Positions 23,601 through 31,011 of a stretch of 64,000 nt of DNA are shown here, piece after piece (positions within the stretch are counted from its first letter, which is position 1; each line of letters opens with the position of its first letter). The stretch comes from Saprospiraceae bacterium (GTDB lineage: Bacteria; Bacteroidota; Bacteroidia; Chitinophagales; Saprospiraceae): contig JADJXD010000001.1 of assembly GCA_016715985.1 (NCBI GenBank), positions 2,046,001-2,110,000 of the forward strand. The letters are read 5' to 3'. A program made the position numbers and the translations under genes. A model generated the notes under the pieces. The model worked only from the letters and a program-made list of their open reading frames with translations, was not told the origin of the DNA and ran no database searches.

Positions 23601-26600
23601 CGTCTCTGCATTGATTTGCATGATATAATTATCGTTACCAATGGCAGCCGGGTCATAAGTGACAAAGATTTTGCCCGTACCGCCCGGCAGGATGTTGAGC
23701 ACCGAAGGGGTGACTAAGAAAGGTACTGCTATGTTGATGCTCTTGATTTCAAAGGTATCACAGCCGGTATTGGTGATGGTGATACTGTCCATTTTTGTAG
23801 TCGTCCAGTAAGTAAACCCGTAGTCGATGGTATCTTTGTCCAAGGTAGCCATCGGTGCACCTACAATAAACATATTGGCTAACAAAGTCACATTTGGAGT
23901 GATGGGATCTGATGTGTTGATGATGATGTTTTGGCTGTAATGGGCATTATTGAGTGCCATGGCATCATAGCTGAGTATCAGGTCGATGCTGTCACCTTCG
24001 GATATGCTGCCAGTCAATGGACTTACCTCCAGCCATGATGGAAAAGAGGTTGCATTACTGATGTTATAGCTACCTTCGCCATCTCCGACATTATACAGGG
24101 TGATAGTATCCATAGTCATACCCATACAGTTTTGTATGTTGACATTGCTGGCAAAACTCTCCAACTCAAAAGTCAGGGCACCCGATGCGGTGCCTTGCAA
24201 TACTAAATAAGCCGTATCCACATCTCCGATGATAGTCAACGTATCTGAAAAGGTTCCGGTCAGTGGTGGCTGAAATTGTATATTTGTAGTAAAAGACTGG
24301 TAAGGCGGTAGGTAGATGCTGGAGATATTATCTATAAAGTTGCCTGTTCCTGTAGTCACATCGGATATGTAGATAGGTTGACATCCACTGTTGGTAATGG
24401 TGATGGGTTTGACTTGTGTGGTATTACGTGGGATAGGGCCGAATGACAGGGTGGATACAGATGTGGTGAGCATGGCTTGTCCCATAACTGCTATACTAAT
24501 TATAAAAGTATCCAGAAAATGTATGGTATCGTTTGTACTCAATATGATAGGATAATGGTATATTCCATTAGGCAAGGTGACATTTTCCAGTTGAACTATT
24601 ATTACTGTACTGTCATTGACCGCCACCGTATCCGTTGCATTGATGATAGAAATAAAAGATGGTAAACTAGCGAGATTAATCACTTGGTAATGTAATGGCC
24701 CATCTCCATTAGTATAAATCTTTTGTGTTAATAGTGTATCTATGGCACACATCGCAAAATCCACAGATATAGTATCTGTCTCAAGGGCTAGTTGTGGCAC
24801 CCCAAATGCTTCTGCATGAACGATGACAGTATCAATACCTGCCTGTGAGTAGATATACATGGTGTCGGTGTAGGTACCGATGGTTGGGGATTCGAAGTTT
24901 ACTGAAAGTGTTTTTATGCCACCGGTTGGGAAGCCACCTGATATTTCAAGAATGTGTTTGAATCCGATTGTTCCATTAGAATCATTCCATTTCCCCCTTG
25001 CAGAGACATTTGGATTTCCATTTCCATACAAACTCACAAAATCTTCATTCCCACCTGCATTATTAGGTTCTCCAGGATACCATGCACTAAAATTATTTTG
25101 TTCTATGCTAGTTCCATCGCTACATCTCCAACAGTAAATTTGAGCGTTAGAGCTACTGTTAGCTTCGCATGGGAAAATATTTCCGCTTCCATCCGAATCT
25201 CTTATTCCTATCCAATTAGCATCATCACCTATCTGAGTTAACCATGTGTTTTCTTCTGAAGTATTTATCGACACCATATACCCATTCAATCCCATTTGCC
25301 CCATCAAAATATTTATACTGCTTTCTGCAGCCAGCCAGGTACTCGTTGCATTTGACTTAAAGTAACTATGTCCGTTAAAATAACCGAGATAAGTGTACCC
25401 TGCAATCGTTGTTGGTACATTGCTGACTAAAGTATCATTACTAAATAAGCCATTGCTATGGACTATGCTGTCAATCACTATCGATGAGCAGGATGTATTG
25501 GTCAATGTGATACTGCCCGAAGCGGTCTGATTGACCTGTACTGTGGGTAAAGTCAAGGTATCATGGCTCACCGTCATGCTATATACACCCTGTGGTACAT
25601 TAAAGGTCACCGACCGGTTAAGCGTAGGTGCATTTTGGGAGTTATTGGTGATGGCTATGGTACCCACGTTGGTGGCAGGCAGTGATGAAGATGGTGTAGC
25701 AATGGCCGTGATCCACACACTATCCCCTGCGGGAACACCCACTTGCATCGGACTGATAGTAAGCCAACTCAAGCTCTCACTAAGATTCGCATTGAGGGTA
25801 TTGCTACCCGTATTGATGATGTAAAATCCTGATGTATCCGACGAGATGCAGTTTTCTGCACTTAGGGTGATGGAAGTGGGATAAGTGGATATTACCGGAA
25901 AAAGATTATCTGTTTCTGTTACCGTGATATTTCCTGCCCAGATATGGGACCAGTGGTTGTTGGCATCACGCCCTCGTATATTCAGTTTATGTGTTCCGAC
26001 CGTTAATCCTGACAATGACAATGTGGTTGTTACATCCAGTGTATCATTAGGAGAAATAGATATAGAAATACCATTCCCCGGTCCGGGGTCTATATCGTAA
26101 AAATACTCCAATGCGGTTACCTCCGGATTTAAAGTATTGGAATATACCAAAAATGGTTTTGCCTGTGTCATTGACCAAAAGCCACTTGTTTTTCTTGATC
26201 TGACATAGAGTGTATGTACACCAGGATTTAGGCCCATTAAATTAACAGAAAAACTGACATCTAAGGTGTCCCCTGGAACGATGGATACCGGCGTAGCATT
26301 CCCTATCCCGGGATCTGTATCTATGAAATATTCCATTTGAGTAATGTCATTACTAAGATCTCCTGTTTTGAAAAATGTATGTTTTTGTGTAAAACTCCAC
26401 AATCCAAAACTATTGATTGACCGAATATACAGCGTATGCAATCCATCTGAAAGGTTCGAGATGTTGAGATTAAAACTGATATCAATAGTATCATTATTGG
26501 AAATAGGTACATAGGTGCCAAATCCGATGCCCGGATCTGTGTCTATGAAATATTCTAATTGACTGGCAACCGGATTCGTAATGGATGGTCCGATAAAAAC

Positions 26601-29600
26601 AATCGCTTTTTGGGCAAAACTCCAGTGCAAACTATCATTTTGTGCCCGGATATAAAGACTATTTATTCCGACAGGCAGTCCTGTTAGTGACGGCTGAAAA
26701 GTGATATCAATGACCGAATCAGGTGTAATCACCACTGGTACAGCTTGCCCTATACCCGGGTCTGTGTTCCAGAAATATTCCAGATTAGTTATTTTTTTAT
26801 AACTACAACTATCACATAGTACACCACCACAATCTGTATTTACTTCATCACCATTTTTAATCCCGTCATTACATGTAAGACATTCTACAAAAGGTAGATT
26901 ACTGTTGGGATTATAATTATGAGTGGCTAAATCTAAGCAACCTGGTATTACAGGTTTAATATAAATATTGTTTGATTCAGAACATTCATCAAGCATGTTT
27001 TGGTGATCAAGATGAATGATCAGGAAATCGTAAAGGGTAGTATCAAAATATTGATTAAAATTTGCCGTTATTATATCATTGGGCACCATATTCCCAACAT
27101 TTATTGTGAATCCGCCAGCTGGCTCATCATTATTGAAAATACTATCAGTAGAATAATATCTTTGGAAACCTACAGTTGTTGCGTTTTGGATAGTATCTGT
27201 ACCAATATTTCTAACAATATATGTAATGTTTATATTACTATTAGTGTAAGAATTGAAAATTAAAGTATCAACAATTAAGTCATTACAAAGAGGTTGAGAC
27301 AATGTGAAGAAAGATTTTTCTATACATGAAACAGCATTTCCATTCAAATTATATGGTATTATTCGAACAAATATTTGAGAATCATAAGGCAAATTATTAA
27401 CCAAATAGCTTGACTGATTACCTACGTCCAAACTGTCTATAATGTCATTGATATTAGACATTGTTCCAACGCAAATCTTATATCCTGTGGACAAACTAGA
27501 TGGGTTCCACATTAGAGTTACATTTACATTATTATTTATACTTTGATCAACGGGAAAATCTAAAGAAGTGTTACAAACCGGAGGACAATCACTTCCAGGA
27601 GGTTCAAGATCAAATAATACTATCGCCGACCAATCCCCCCATTGTCCATTTTCAAAAGCTCTAATTTTAGCCTGCCAACTATTCAAATTACTTGAATAGC
27701 CATAACTTACGAAATTGAAAATCGTATCTATCAATGTATCAATATCTATGACTGGATTTTGTCCTTGTTGGTTTTGGACATATAAATGATATTTGGATGC
27801 TGTTGGGCATGAACTCCATTCGAAAACCCATTCTGTCGAATCTAAACTTTGATATATACCCGTACAACCATTATCTAAAATAGCATTCATCAATGGTTGA
27901 AGAATAGATGTACACGAATTGGAACAATTATTTTCAATTTCATTTATTGTACTACATCCTTCTGCATTATTTGAAACTTCAACATTATTTGTTGGGTTAG
28001 AAACAAAATTACAAATAAAGGAATTATTACAATCACTTAATAAAGGACTGTTATATAAATAGAACAAAGTCACTAATGATGTATCAAGGTTTTCTAATCC
28101 ACTCACATCAATTAGATTGCTGTTATTCCCAATATTTATTAATCCGGAAATAGTGTCTAAATTTGATATAGCACTTAAGGATGTTAGTGCTGGGTTATTC
28201 AAAATTTGAAAGTGACCATCAATTTTTTTTATTTGCTCCAATCCTTCAAGAGTTACAAGCGCATTATTATTATTAATATAAATGTCCCCTCCTATTATTC
28301 TCACAGAATCCAACCCTTTAAGGTCTGATAAATTACTATTAAAGTGAAGGCCTAAGTTACCATTTAGGCTATCGATATGTAAGAATTCTAAATTAGTTAA
28401 ATTAGTACTTAGTGATAAATTCAAGCCACCAATAGAAGTCAAATTTCCTAATCCATCCCAGGAAGTTATATTATTATTTTTATACAACTCTAAATTCCCC
28501 ATGATTCTTGTAATTTGAGAAAGGCTATCCAAATTTGTGATATTACTTGTGCCTACCAATTCACCGATATATAAGTCATTCAATATTTCAGTACAACCTA
28601 AATATGTAGAGGGGAAAGCATCGACTAAAGCTTGTGAATTTAATATTTCAGTAATTATACAGAAATTTTGTACTGGTTGGTTATTCGTGTAAAAAGTATC
28701 TACGATACAACAATTAGATGTACCATAGGAGTTATATGGATAAATCTCAACAAAAATGGTATCACCATAAGGTAAATCAATAGAAGGATTATAAATAGTA
28801 TCGGTACCAACATTTATTAAATGAATTATGCTTCCACCGGTATTCGTAAAAATACTTATAATATAACCTGTTGCTCCTGAAGATGAATTCCACGTAAGAT
28901 TAGTAGAAACATCCACTGAATCTTGTTCATTTAATGGGTATATTAGCCTTGTACAATCAGGTTTGATACAAGCATCTAATAAATCAATGGTGTTCTGGCA
29001 TCCACAAGAGTTATTACTCACCATTATTGTGGCATTTGAATTGGTTAATAACTCACACAAATTACCATAATTGCACTTTCTTAATAAATTATTGTGTGTT
29101 ACAGTGAAATAATTTATTGAGTCTACTGAAATCGAATTATATCCTTCTAATGTTGTCAGGCTGGAATTATGAATAACTAAAATGTCACCAAAACCCTTAA
29201 TAGAATTTCTAAGTGAATTGATGCTTTCTAAAGCTGGATTATATGCGATACTGATATCAGTGCCCACAAAATGTAATGAGTCTAACCCTTCCAGTGAAAC
29301 CAAAGATATATTATCCCAAATAAAAAGATATTCACCTATTGTATCAATTGAATTTAAACCCTCCAGATTTATCAATGCATCACAATTAGAAACTTCCAGA
29401 TATCCATTTATTTTATGTAAATTATTAAATGCTGACAAATTACTTATCAATGGCAGACCATAGATTTCTAAATAACCCCCAATAAAAATAATGCTATATA
29501 AACTATCAATATCGCTTACATTTGGCAAATTGGCAAGAGCCAGACTTCCGCCGATGTGATTTATATTCTGCAGACCACTTAAACTGGATATATTTTCAAT

Positions 29601-29852
29601 GTCTGCGACAAACAAACTTCCCTCTATCTGCTGTATTTGACTTAATCCGTCTAAATTTAGGATATCCCCAATATTGATCTCATAAATTTCTACATCACCT
29701 TCTACTACTGTGCACCCGGGATAAATAATATTAAAAGAATCAATTTGACCTTGTCTGTTAATTACTATACCATCTGACAAACAATTCTGACTTCTAATGT
29801 TATCAAAAATGAGAAAAAAGAATAAGCAAATTGTCAATATTTTTCTTGCCAT
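11676..29852 (-). CDS. 6058-residue mosaic surface protein ending in an M43-type zinc metalloprotease
   Basis: One uninterrupted 18.2-kb frame. A signal peptide (MARKILTICLFFFLIFDNIRS) precedes, in rough order: two receptor-L/leucine-rich-like blocks separated by fibronectin-III-like segments (22-850), a CARDB-like segment (860-970), four repeats around a DTDPGIG motif (1020-1310), HYDIN/choice-of-anchor-D-like Ig segments, a C-type lectin domain (about 1500-1640, ending in WYPGEPNNAGGNEDFV), more Ig segments, FG-GAP/VCBS repeats rich in DxDxDGxxD (about 2200-2550), five LamG/concanavalin-like modules (about 2800-4000), three further L-domain blocks (4120-4640), Calx-beta repeats (4650-4950), CARDB (4960-5070), a carboxypeptidase-regulatory-like segment, and at 5660-5950 a metalloprotease with HELGHFFGLYH at about 5847 and the Met-turn NYMDYG. 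This is the pappalysin/cytophagalysin (M43) signature. A Gly/Pro/Asn-rich linker and a charged tail follow; no type IX sorting domain is obvious. Probably a cell-surface adhesin that also cuts protein; targets unknown. Confidence 0.85.
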   Translation of the reverse strand: MARKILTICLFFFLIFDNIRSQNCLSDGIVINRQGQIDSFNIIYPGCTVVEGDVEIYEINIGDILNLDGLSQIQQIEGSLFVADIENISSLSGLQNINHIGGSLALANLPNVSDIDSLYSIIFIGGYLEIYGLPLISNLSAFNNLHKINGYLEVSNCDALINLEGLNSIDTIGEYLFIWDNISLVSLEGLDSLHFVGTDISIAYNPALESINSLRNSIKGFGDILVIHNSSLTTLEGYNSISVDSINYFTVTHNNLLRKCNYGNLCELLTNSNATIMVSNNSCGCQNTIDLLDACIKPDCTRLIYPLNEQDSVDVSTNLTWNSSSGATGYIISIFTNTGGSIIHLINVGTDTIYNPSIDLPYGDTIFVEIYPYNSYGTSNCCIVDTFYTNNQPVQNFCIITEILNSQALVDAFPSTYLGCTEILNDLYIGELVGTSNITNLDSLSQITRIMGNLELYKNNNITSWDGLGNLTSIGGLNLSLSTNLTNLEFLHIDSLNGNLGLHFNSNLSDLKGLDSVRIIGGDIYINNNNALVTLEGLEQIKKIDGHFQILNNPALTSLSAISNLDTISGLINIGNNSNLIDVSGLENLDTSLVTLFYLYNSPLLSDCNNSFICNFVSNPTNNVEVSNNAEGCSTINEIENNCSNSCTSILQPLMNAILDNGCTGIYQSLDSTEWVFEWSSCPTASKYHLYVQNQQGQNPVIDIDTLIDTIFNFVSYGYSSNLNSWQAKIRAFENGQWGDWSAIVLFDLEPPGSDCPPVCNTSLDFPVDQSINNNVNVTLMWNPSSLSTGYKICVGTMSNINDIIDSLDVGNQSSYLVNNLPYDSQIFVRIIPYNLNGNAVSCIEKSFFTLSQPLCNDLIVDTLIFNSYTNSNINITYIVRNIGTDTIQNATTVGFQRYYSTDSIFNNDEPAGGFTINVGNMVPNDIITANFNQYFDTTLYDFLIIHLDHQNMLDECSESNNIYIKPVIPGCLDLATHNYNPNSNLPFVECLTCNDGIKNGDEVNTDCGGVLCDSCSYKKITNLEYFWNTDPGIGQAVPVVITPDSVIDITFQPSLTGLPVGINSLYIRAQNDSLHWSFAQKAIVFIGPSITNPVASQLEYFIDTDPGIGFGTYVPISNNDTIDISFNLNISNLSDGLHTLYIRSINSFGLWSFTQKHTFFKTGDLSNDITQMEYFIDTDPGIGNATPVSIVPGDTLDVSFSVNLMGLNPGVHTLYVRSRKTSGFWSMTQAKPFLVYSNTLNPEVTALEYFYDIDPGPGNGISISISPNDTLDVTTTLSLSGLTVGTHKLNIRGRDANNHWSHIWAGNITVTETDNLFPVISTYPTSITLSAENCISSDTSGFYIINTGSNTLNANLSESLSWLTISPMQVGVPAGDSVWITAIATPSSSLPATNVGTIAITNNSQNAPTLNRSVTFNVPQGVYSMTVSHDTLTLPTVQVNQTASGSITLTNTSCSSIVIDSIVHSNGLFSNDTLVSNVPTTIAGYTYLGYFNGHSYFKSNATSTWLAAESSINILMGQMGLNGYMVSINTSEENTWLTQIGDDANWIGIRDSDGSGNIFPCEANSSSNAQIYCWRCSDGTSIEQNNFSAWYPGEPNNAGGNEDFVSLYGNGNPNVSARGKWNDSNGTIGFKHILEISGGFPTGGIKTLSVNFESPTIGTYTDTMYIYSQAGIDTVIVHAEAFGVPQLALETDTISVDFAMCAIDTLLTQKIYTNGDGPLHYQVINLASLPSFISIINATDTVAVNDSTVIIVQLENVTLPNGIYHYPIILSTNDTIHFLDTFIISIAVMGQAMLTTSVSTLSFGPIPRNTTQVKPITITNSGCQPIYISDVTTGTGNFIDNISSIYLPPYQSFTTNIQFQPPLTGTFSDTLTIIGDVDTAYLVLQGTASGALTFELESFASNVNIQNCMGMTMDTITLYNVGDGEGSYNISNATSFPSWLEVSPLTGSISEGDSIDLILSYDAMALNNAHYSQNIIINTSDPITPNVTLLANMFIVGAPMATLDKDTIDYGFTYWTTTKMDSITITNTGCDTFEIKSINIAVPFLVTPSVLNILPGGTGKIFVTYDPAAIGNDNYIMQINAETDTIEVVLMGESIQYPKITTLNKDSLVINMDTTILASSVNSTSLLVWGKQSGYRFGNYSVDGNKIIFIPTNDFFAGEEVSYMLKHSIKYETEEFIQPFQGVDYVKIWKVTQGNFVIKPTNVQINGVNRFSIGDIDQDGDLDLVLQNYIGNQTTRYHIVTQNLDTFTKLTDFVDSYYTQNSNYMDLKDINSDGLLDIISNSNGSSLSGSKILAYKNNGNYSFSSVIRSDFERNINALDFADYNFDGMIDVGGTLSNAWGFFDYIKFRQGSPNLSFNNETNQILYNTNTYINGLSGGFIDVENDGDLDFISYHNNGYFYFTKYDNGFKPATAMFPGSNIQSTHFDFNSDSKNDILCSNNKIFLNLSTGGFHVDSIISPFNYPSITLSGDIDGDNYMDLIFANYDSGSGFINSYKTALYNSQSGIFNIYDKGYQFQNSIFSQLADLDNDGDLDFAFLDAQGRLWIAYNEDSNAEIALSQDTISAMYTTCTNINTYTTTISNTGDSTLVWQINLPNTIPAWMDIDTTYGQIPGDSTTNFHVHINTTGLLQGSYSYDLIFNSNAINKVQDTLRIQFNITNDSIVLVSADSLDFGLVDINVLKTLPITINNPGCAPINLTGSLADGTAYSFSGAPVIVPAFGSKVVNVTINTATSGFVYLDTLTLSHDSGSFTIHLQAKGCYISPTTILYEQVCTIDSVGVDSTLLMNVSGCDSLVVTNYFLPGLDQQDLKLAMFFNGNANDLSGNNHHGVVNGATLTTDRFGNANSAYSFDGNDYIRNTVDIPETNSTVSMWFKTSNNNTAMYSVNAWNANGTNTGVDREIYLSNGNLCQRVWSNQTICTTNQNYSDGQWHNVVQVLSQNEGQKLYVDGQLKISGNKGVSDFNWQTHLDFGFFSTQYFIGQLDDILFYSRVLSNQDVLNLYTSQSSFVYNNSPVYTYSQSCEPIDVGLDTTVLAGANQYGCDSTVIEVTSLNSPVSNEGLVAHYAFDGNTQDMSGWGRNGTVNGATLTTDRHGKPNGAYSFDGVNDMVQINNPFYQYEKEITVSWWVNANSFQIGSGLGQSQANVPSSGTWLMHPNVDRSIAWLVSDNGTWRQTPNTAPLPEGWHHILGTAKGDSLRLYINGTLAVRSVGISNKILTDPAAVIQMGKDVRYASGRWLNGKMDQVQIYNRALNSNEIQSLYNEQQSYFINAFTTCDTIALGVDTTTYIGPNGCEVTDINITSLQSPISNQGLVAYYKLDGDAHDGSGYGRHGTVNGASLTTDRWGQANSAFSFDGVNDQILLPNSVQVGQEMTVSAWVKNNTNTGSTFQAIVSSSNTDFIHLQQASSGNNVVYVDNSSVNLPIISQTPLNEWKHILISAKPGNIRLYENGVLKGSSTATYSNIKQATQIKIGSGFANGRWFNGAIDDVMIFDRAVNESEVLGLYNQHLTYAQSCDIADIGRDTIIMSSSTACDSIQNIITSLQSPVSSQDLVAFYSFDGNAQDMSGWGNHGAVNGATLTTDRDGNANSAYSFDGNDEINLGNKHNSQVFTISTWLKPGNVQVSNSNIFDNNHNNIHNWVCQQDNNNTNSYKFWLSHSSGQTNISFSLVANEWQLLVLIKDNDELKVYVNGALQATQSFSGQINYSSPNLKLGNWNSGGRNWNGIIDEFRIWNRSLSLSEIQALYQTSGFLYTNTISSCDTLNVGIDTTYFAGGSNGCDSTIVTITSLQSPVSNNGLAAYYTMDGNANDFSGYGRNATITGATLTQDRHGNANSAYAFNGSNQYLSTNHDASLNPGAGPYGVSMHYKTNATGQRELLMKTSVGTQEFVSVQQNGGNIIAQLVKGSTSYTCSTTGLTLNDNVWHHVFFQRAPGTIKDTLRLYIDGVLRKQEIYGSVLSVQPQEKMYIGIRKNWNGGGLQFPFLGDIDEVTVWNRTLTLAEIQSLAYERKGGPQPLVQIDTTYDYGTVMVGEAPVFTTFITNTTCDTLTINNIYTTNSAFTSNTPATTILPYASQKIDVSFTPTAEVPYAGELKVESAVDTLTYYLTGNGCNLCACPTEDVVLTTQNGLDAFVAYYGGCDSLPVSLTLAGTSGITNINGLNFIKHIDGNLTINGHTALTNINGFGNLQGLTGSLSVTNNTLVSHVDSLHELSYIGQSLIIQNNNGLSNLFGLRNVGSIGQHITITNNVALNDCDAICPAWNNGISGTLTIANNPSECSTVTQFKMVCDDDCTIGNLILTTQAEVNTFVSTYHTCDTLIGNLTISGGNNINNIHGLSFIKQITGNLTLPGNTNLINMKGLQGLMKITGNLTITGHPNLVSLDSLHHLAVVSGTLTIQNNPVLNEINALSSLDTIGGNLNINNNITLYNCSGVCNVINNDAILGTVNIINNPNNCSTTEEVTIYCTPPVCPVSGDYILKNQAEVNAFVSSFSICDSLIGNLTILGGNDILNIDGLNFIKYISGNLTIKNNYKISNMQGFSNLQKVGGFLSVEGNILVNSLAHLDSLTYVGSLLRIQNNNALPNLNGLQYLNHIGQNLIVRNNNVLTNCSVICTLIENDVINGVIDVASNPSPCSNNNQVNTVCTYGSLLSTVFVNITQDSIAEGSTFTFVVSTDYPPTDTLTIHLSSNNQTDVPVPATVKILPNTTSVNVTLTLPNDNIPEKQKAITITGGAPYLTSGSDSFILTDNADMPVINLVITLDTISEGAGLFATPAIISRAFTDGTTMNITLTSSHPALTILSTGVNLAPNELQKQIFIGVADNVDVDTLRKVTITARYIIPSCLCPAPDNSQGVARDILYVSDDDGPTLTISVNPLSMEEGKVNAGTLTISRNTATNVPLTVNLSHNDPTELSLPATATFPIGAASINVSITTLNDPIEDGNQTVTITVSAPGFVSATTWAIVTDINKPDLVITSLESLDPQLTLGEQMPYKVYIHNKGLSASARGIAIVGYLSKDGSISNDDLLLGNYFMDIAIPAGDTVVFGGTGNLPTTPGTYYLIFRVNPNQTITELLYLNNTSAPLQINVLPNYTATANVNKAVYYIGEPVVISGSSFDLQGQKLPHKAVEIYVLTGNHRREIDVVTNAQGDYIYTLQHLQSEMGHFTVGASYPDLGLTTEQDAYNILGVRLNNGNFITWNMMLGDTINGNLSVRNLVQVTINNVTLSPQNLPNGCILTFDTLATLQGNATQFLPYRVIAGALTQGTEYIQIPLNIHANDTIIQKDRAYYFVKAQTGHLKASVTNINTQLGPVAKKVIEFEIENIGQGVISEVNISVPNVTWLRLVSASQITNMLSGQKRIVTLEFIPTTQLPFNTPATGNIAINTTNANGISIPFSVMKVGDMTGSMTIDVINQFTYFSPGAPHLDSARVRITNYFTGQLHAEGLTGADGKFVANNLPEGQLRIVVDKIRHKSYDGVINVSPGTNQTEVVFLEFQAISFSWDVTSTEIEDEYEIDLIMNFESNIPVPVVTMVMPDTLPKLIGDQTFAFNITMTNVGLITAKEVQLDLPDDIEYEFITTYQPQDILAQQAIQVPVVMRRRFGGIGLRTVNEVVQEANKRLGIGVNKNVSFHTNPEILLNTSNQDFRVCGSNQTHKENMKSSKFVQYRRILEQKMAEGTRSSNCTNIITIPVAFHFSGNVNNNNMSCILSTIQDQLESVNRDFAGLNFDKNFYLQLSNLCSILYPEEALFSSTCIQFYLAAPNGNAAVTFNENVVQNSGEGQYSFDAPGWEGYLNIFVSDIIPLGKNPGLAGFVSDIGGGSNPDGTTGIFIVSKYFGANENSCSSGVTFNSSTQFRLGRTLTHELGHFFGLYHIFQSIDCNIDEDLIEDTPIQTEPNFGIKSVNENCSSNANNTCVNNEFFFNYMDYGDDSALIMFTVDQATIIYQTAQLGNYVHPINNEPILGNKCFDIVFIDYNYQCGPTILYETTARQFRYGGRVCSAPPTVVTNNPISNIGDNGNNDGPGGPGGPGNGNNGTVTSGVNIPPVTTKNEECHECVKELLRKILLIKSQNGGN

Positions 29853-29862
29853 GATAAATACC

Positions 29863-30966
29863 TCAATTGCTTGCTCTAACCTTCACATTCACATTCAGTC
29901 CACTTGCCGCAGTTCCGCTGGTGGGTGCATTTATCTGGTAAATGATAGGTATAAAAGGTATTCCTGATAGCTTATATGGTTTACTACTACCAAAAGCGCC
30001 ACAATCTACCCCGCCAACTCCTGCACCTAGAGCCGGCGATCCTGCTTTCAGCATAAATCGATCATCAAAGGTACGTGAGCCTTGAATAGGCCAACCTTCA
30101 AAAATATTAGCTTCAGGAACATTGATGATATTGGTTGAACCAAGCCCACCTTGATTGGCTACAAGGATATTGTTTTCAAAAAAATTTCCTCCGTTATTTT
30201 GAATAGTTGTAACTGAACAATTCACTTGAAATGTTGATAAAAAAATATTATTCCTTAAAATAGAATTACTGATATGACAGTTATCTCGAAAAATATTATT
30301 TTCTATTATTGCATTAGATGTTGCTCCAATTAGTAAATTATCCATAAAAGATGTTCCACTGTTACAAGTGTTACATGAAGGTGTTCTTTCTTCTCTTGCA
30401 AAAAACAAGTTATTTTTAACTATTATACTATTATTGTTTGTATTCGCACTTAAATTTGCCCAATTACCATCAGCTCCAACTCCATAACATTGTGCACTTG
30501 ATACTAATTCAAAATAACACCCTTCCACTAAAATATTATTGGTATTGGACAAATAAATCCTGTTTCTAATCTTATTTCGTGTGATCTGAACATTTGACTG
30601 TCCATTCAGTACCATATAGTTGATATCACATCCAGTGATGACACCATCATTACTTCCGACAGCGAAGGTGATATTGTCTAATATAGCATTACTCACATAA
30701 GTTGTGATCTGCAATGAAGGGTTTTGCTGTACATTATACCCCGGTCCTATGATAGTCAATCTTTTATTAATCGTAGCGCTACCGTACGAAGTGCTTGAAG
30801 GATATAGGTAAATGATATCCCCTTCTACAGCCGCTGTCACTGCTGCCTGTAAAGTTGTGTATTGTGTAGTGACACCTGTGGATGTGTTATTGACATTAAT
30901 TATGTTTTGACCGTAAAGGGTACTGCAAATAAAGAATGCGTTCAAAGTCAATATTTGGAATTTCAT
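29863..30966 (-). CDS. Exported right-handed beta-helix protein, paralogue 1
   Basis: Exported protein of about 367 residues. The frame opens at 31002, but the ATG at 30966 is preferred because it starts directly with a signal peptide (MKFQILTLNAFFICSTLYGQ) and because its upstream bases resemble those before the neighbouring paralogue. After the signal comes the segment INVNNTSTGVTTQYTTLQAA, then a GDIIYLYPSST motif and repeated short Asn/Ile-rich strands (NNILVEGCYF, NNSIIVKNNLF, NAIIENNIF, NSILRNNIF), typical of pectate-lyase-like parallel beta-helices. The C-terminal YQINAPTSGTAASGLNVNVKVR is shared with its paralogue and may be an envelope-sorting or cap segment. No catalytic residues are recognisable. 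It sits ten bases before the giant gene, so it is co-transcribed with it. Confidence 0.75.
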   Translation of the reverse strand: MKFQILTLNAFFICSTLYGQNIINVNNTSTGVTTQYTTLQAAVTAAVEGDIIYLYPSSTSYGSATINKRLTIIGPGYNVQQNPSLQITTYVSNAILDNITFAVGSNDGVITGCDINYMVLNGQSNVQITRNKIRNRIYLSNTNNILVEGCYFELVSSAQCYGVGADGNWANLSANTNNNSIIVKNNLFFAREERTPSCNTCNSGTSFMDNLLIGATSNAIIENNIFRDNCHISNSILRNNIFLSTFQVNCSVTTIQNNGGNFFENNILVANQGGLGSTNIINVPEANIFEGWPIQGSRTFDDRFMLKAGSPALGAGVGGVDCGAFGSSKPYKLSGIPFIPIIYQINAPTSGTAASGLNVNVKVRASN

Positions 30967-31011
30967 CTTTGTTCTTTTTGCTTTTAAGTTTAAATTTATC
31001 ATGATGTTTGG

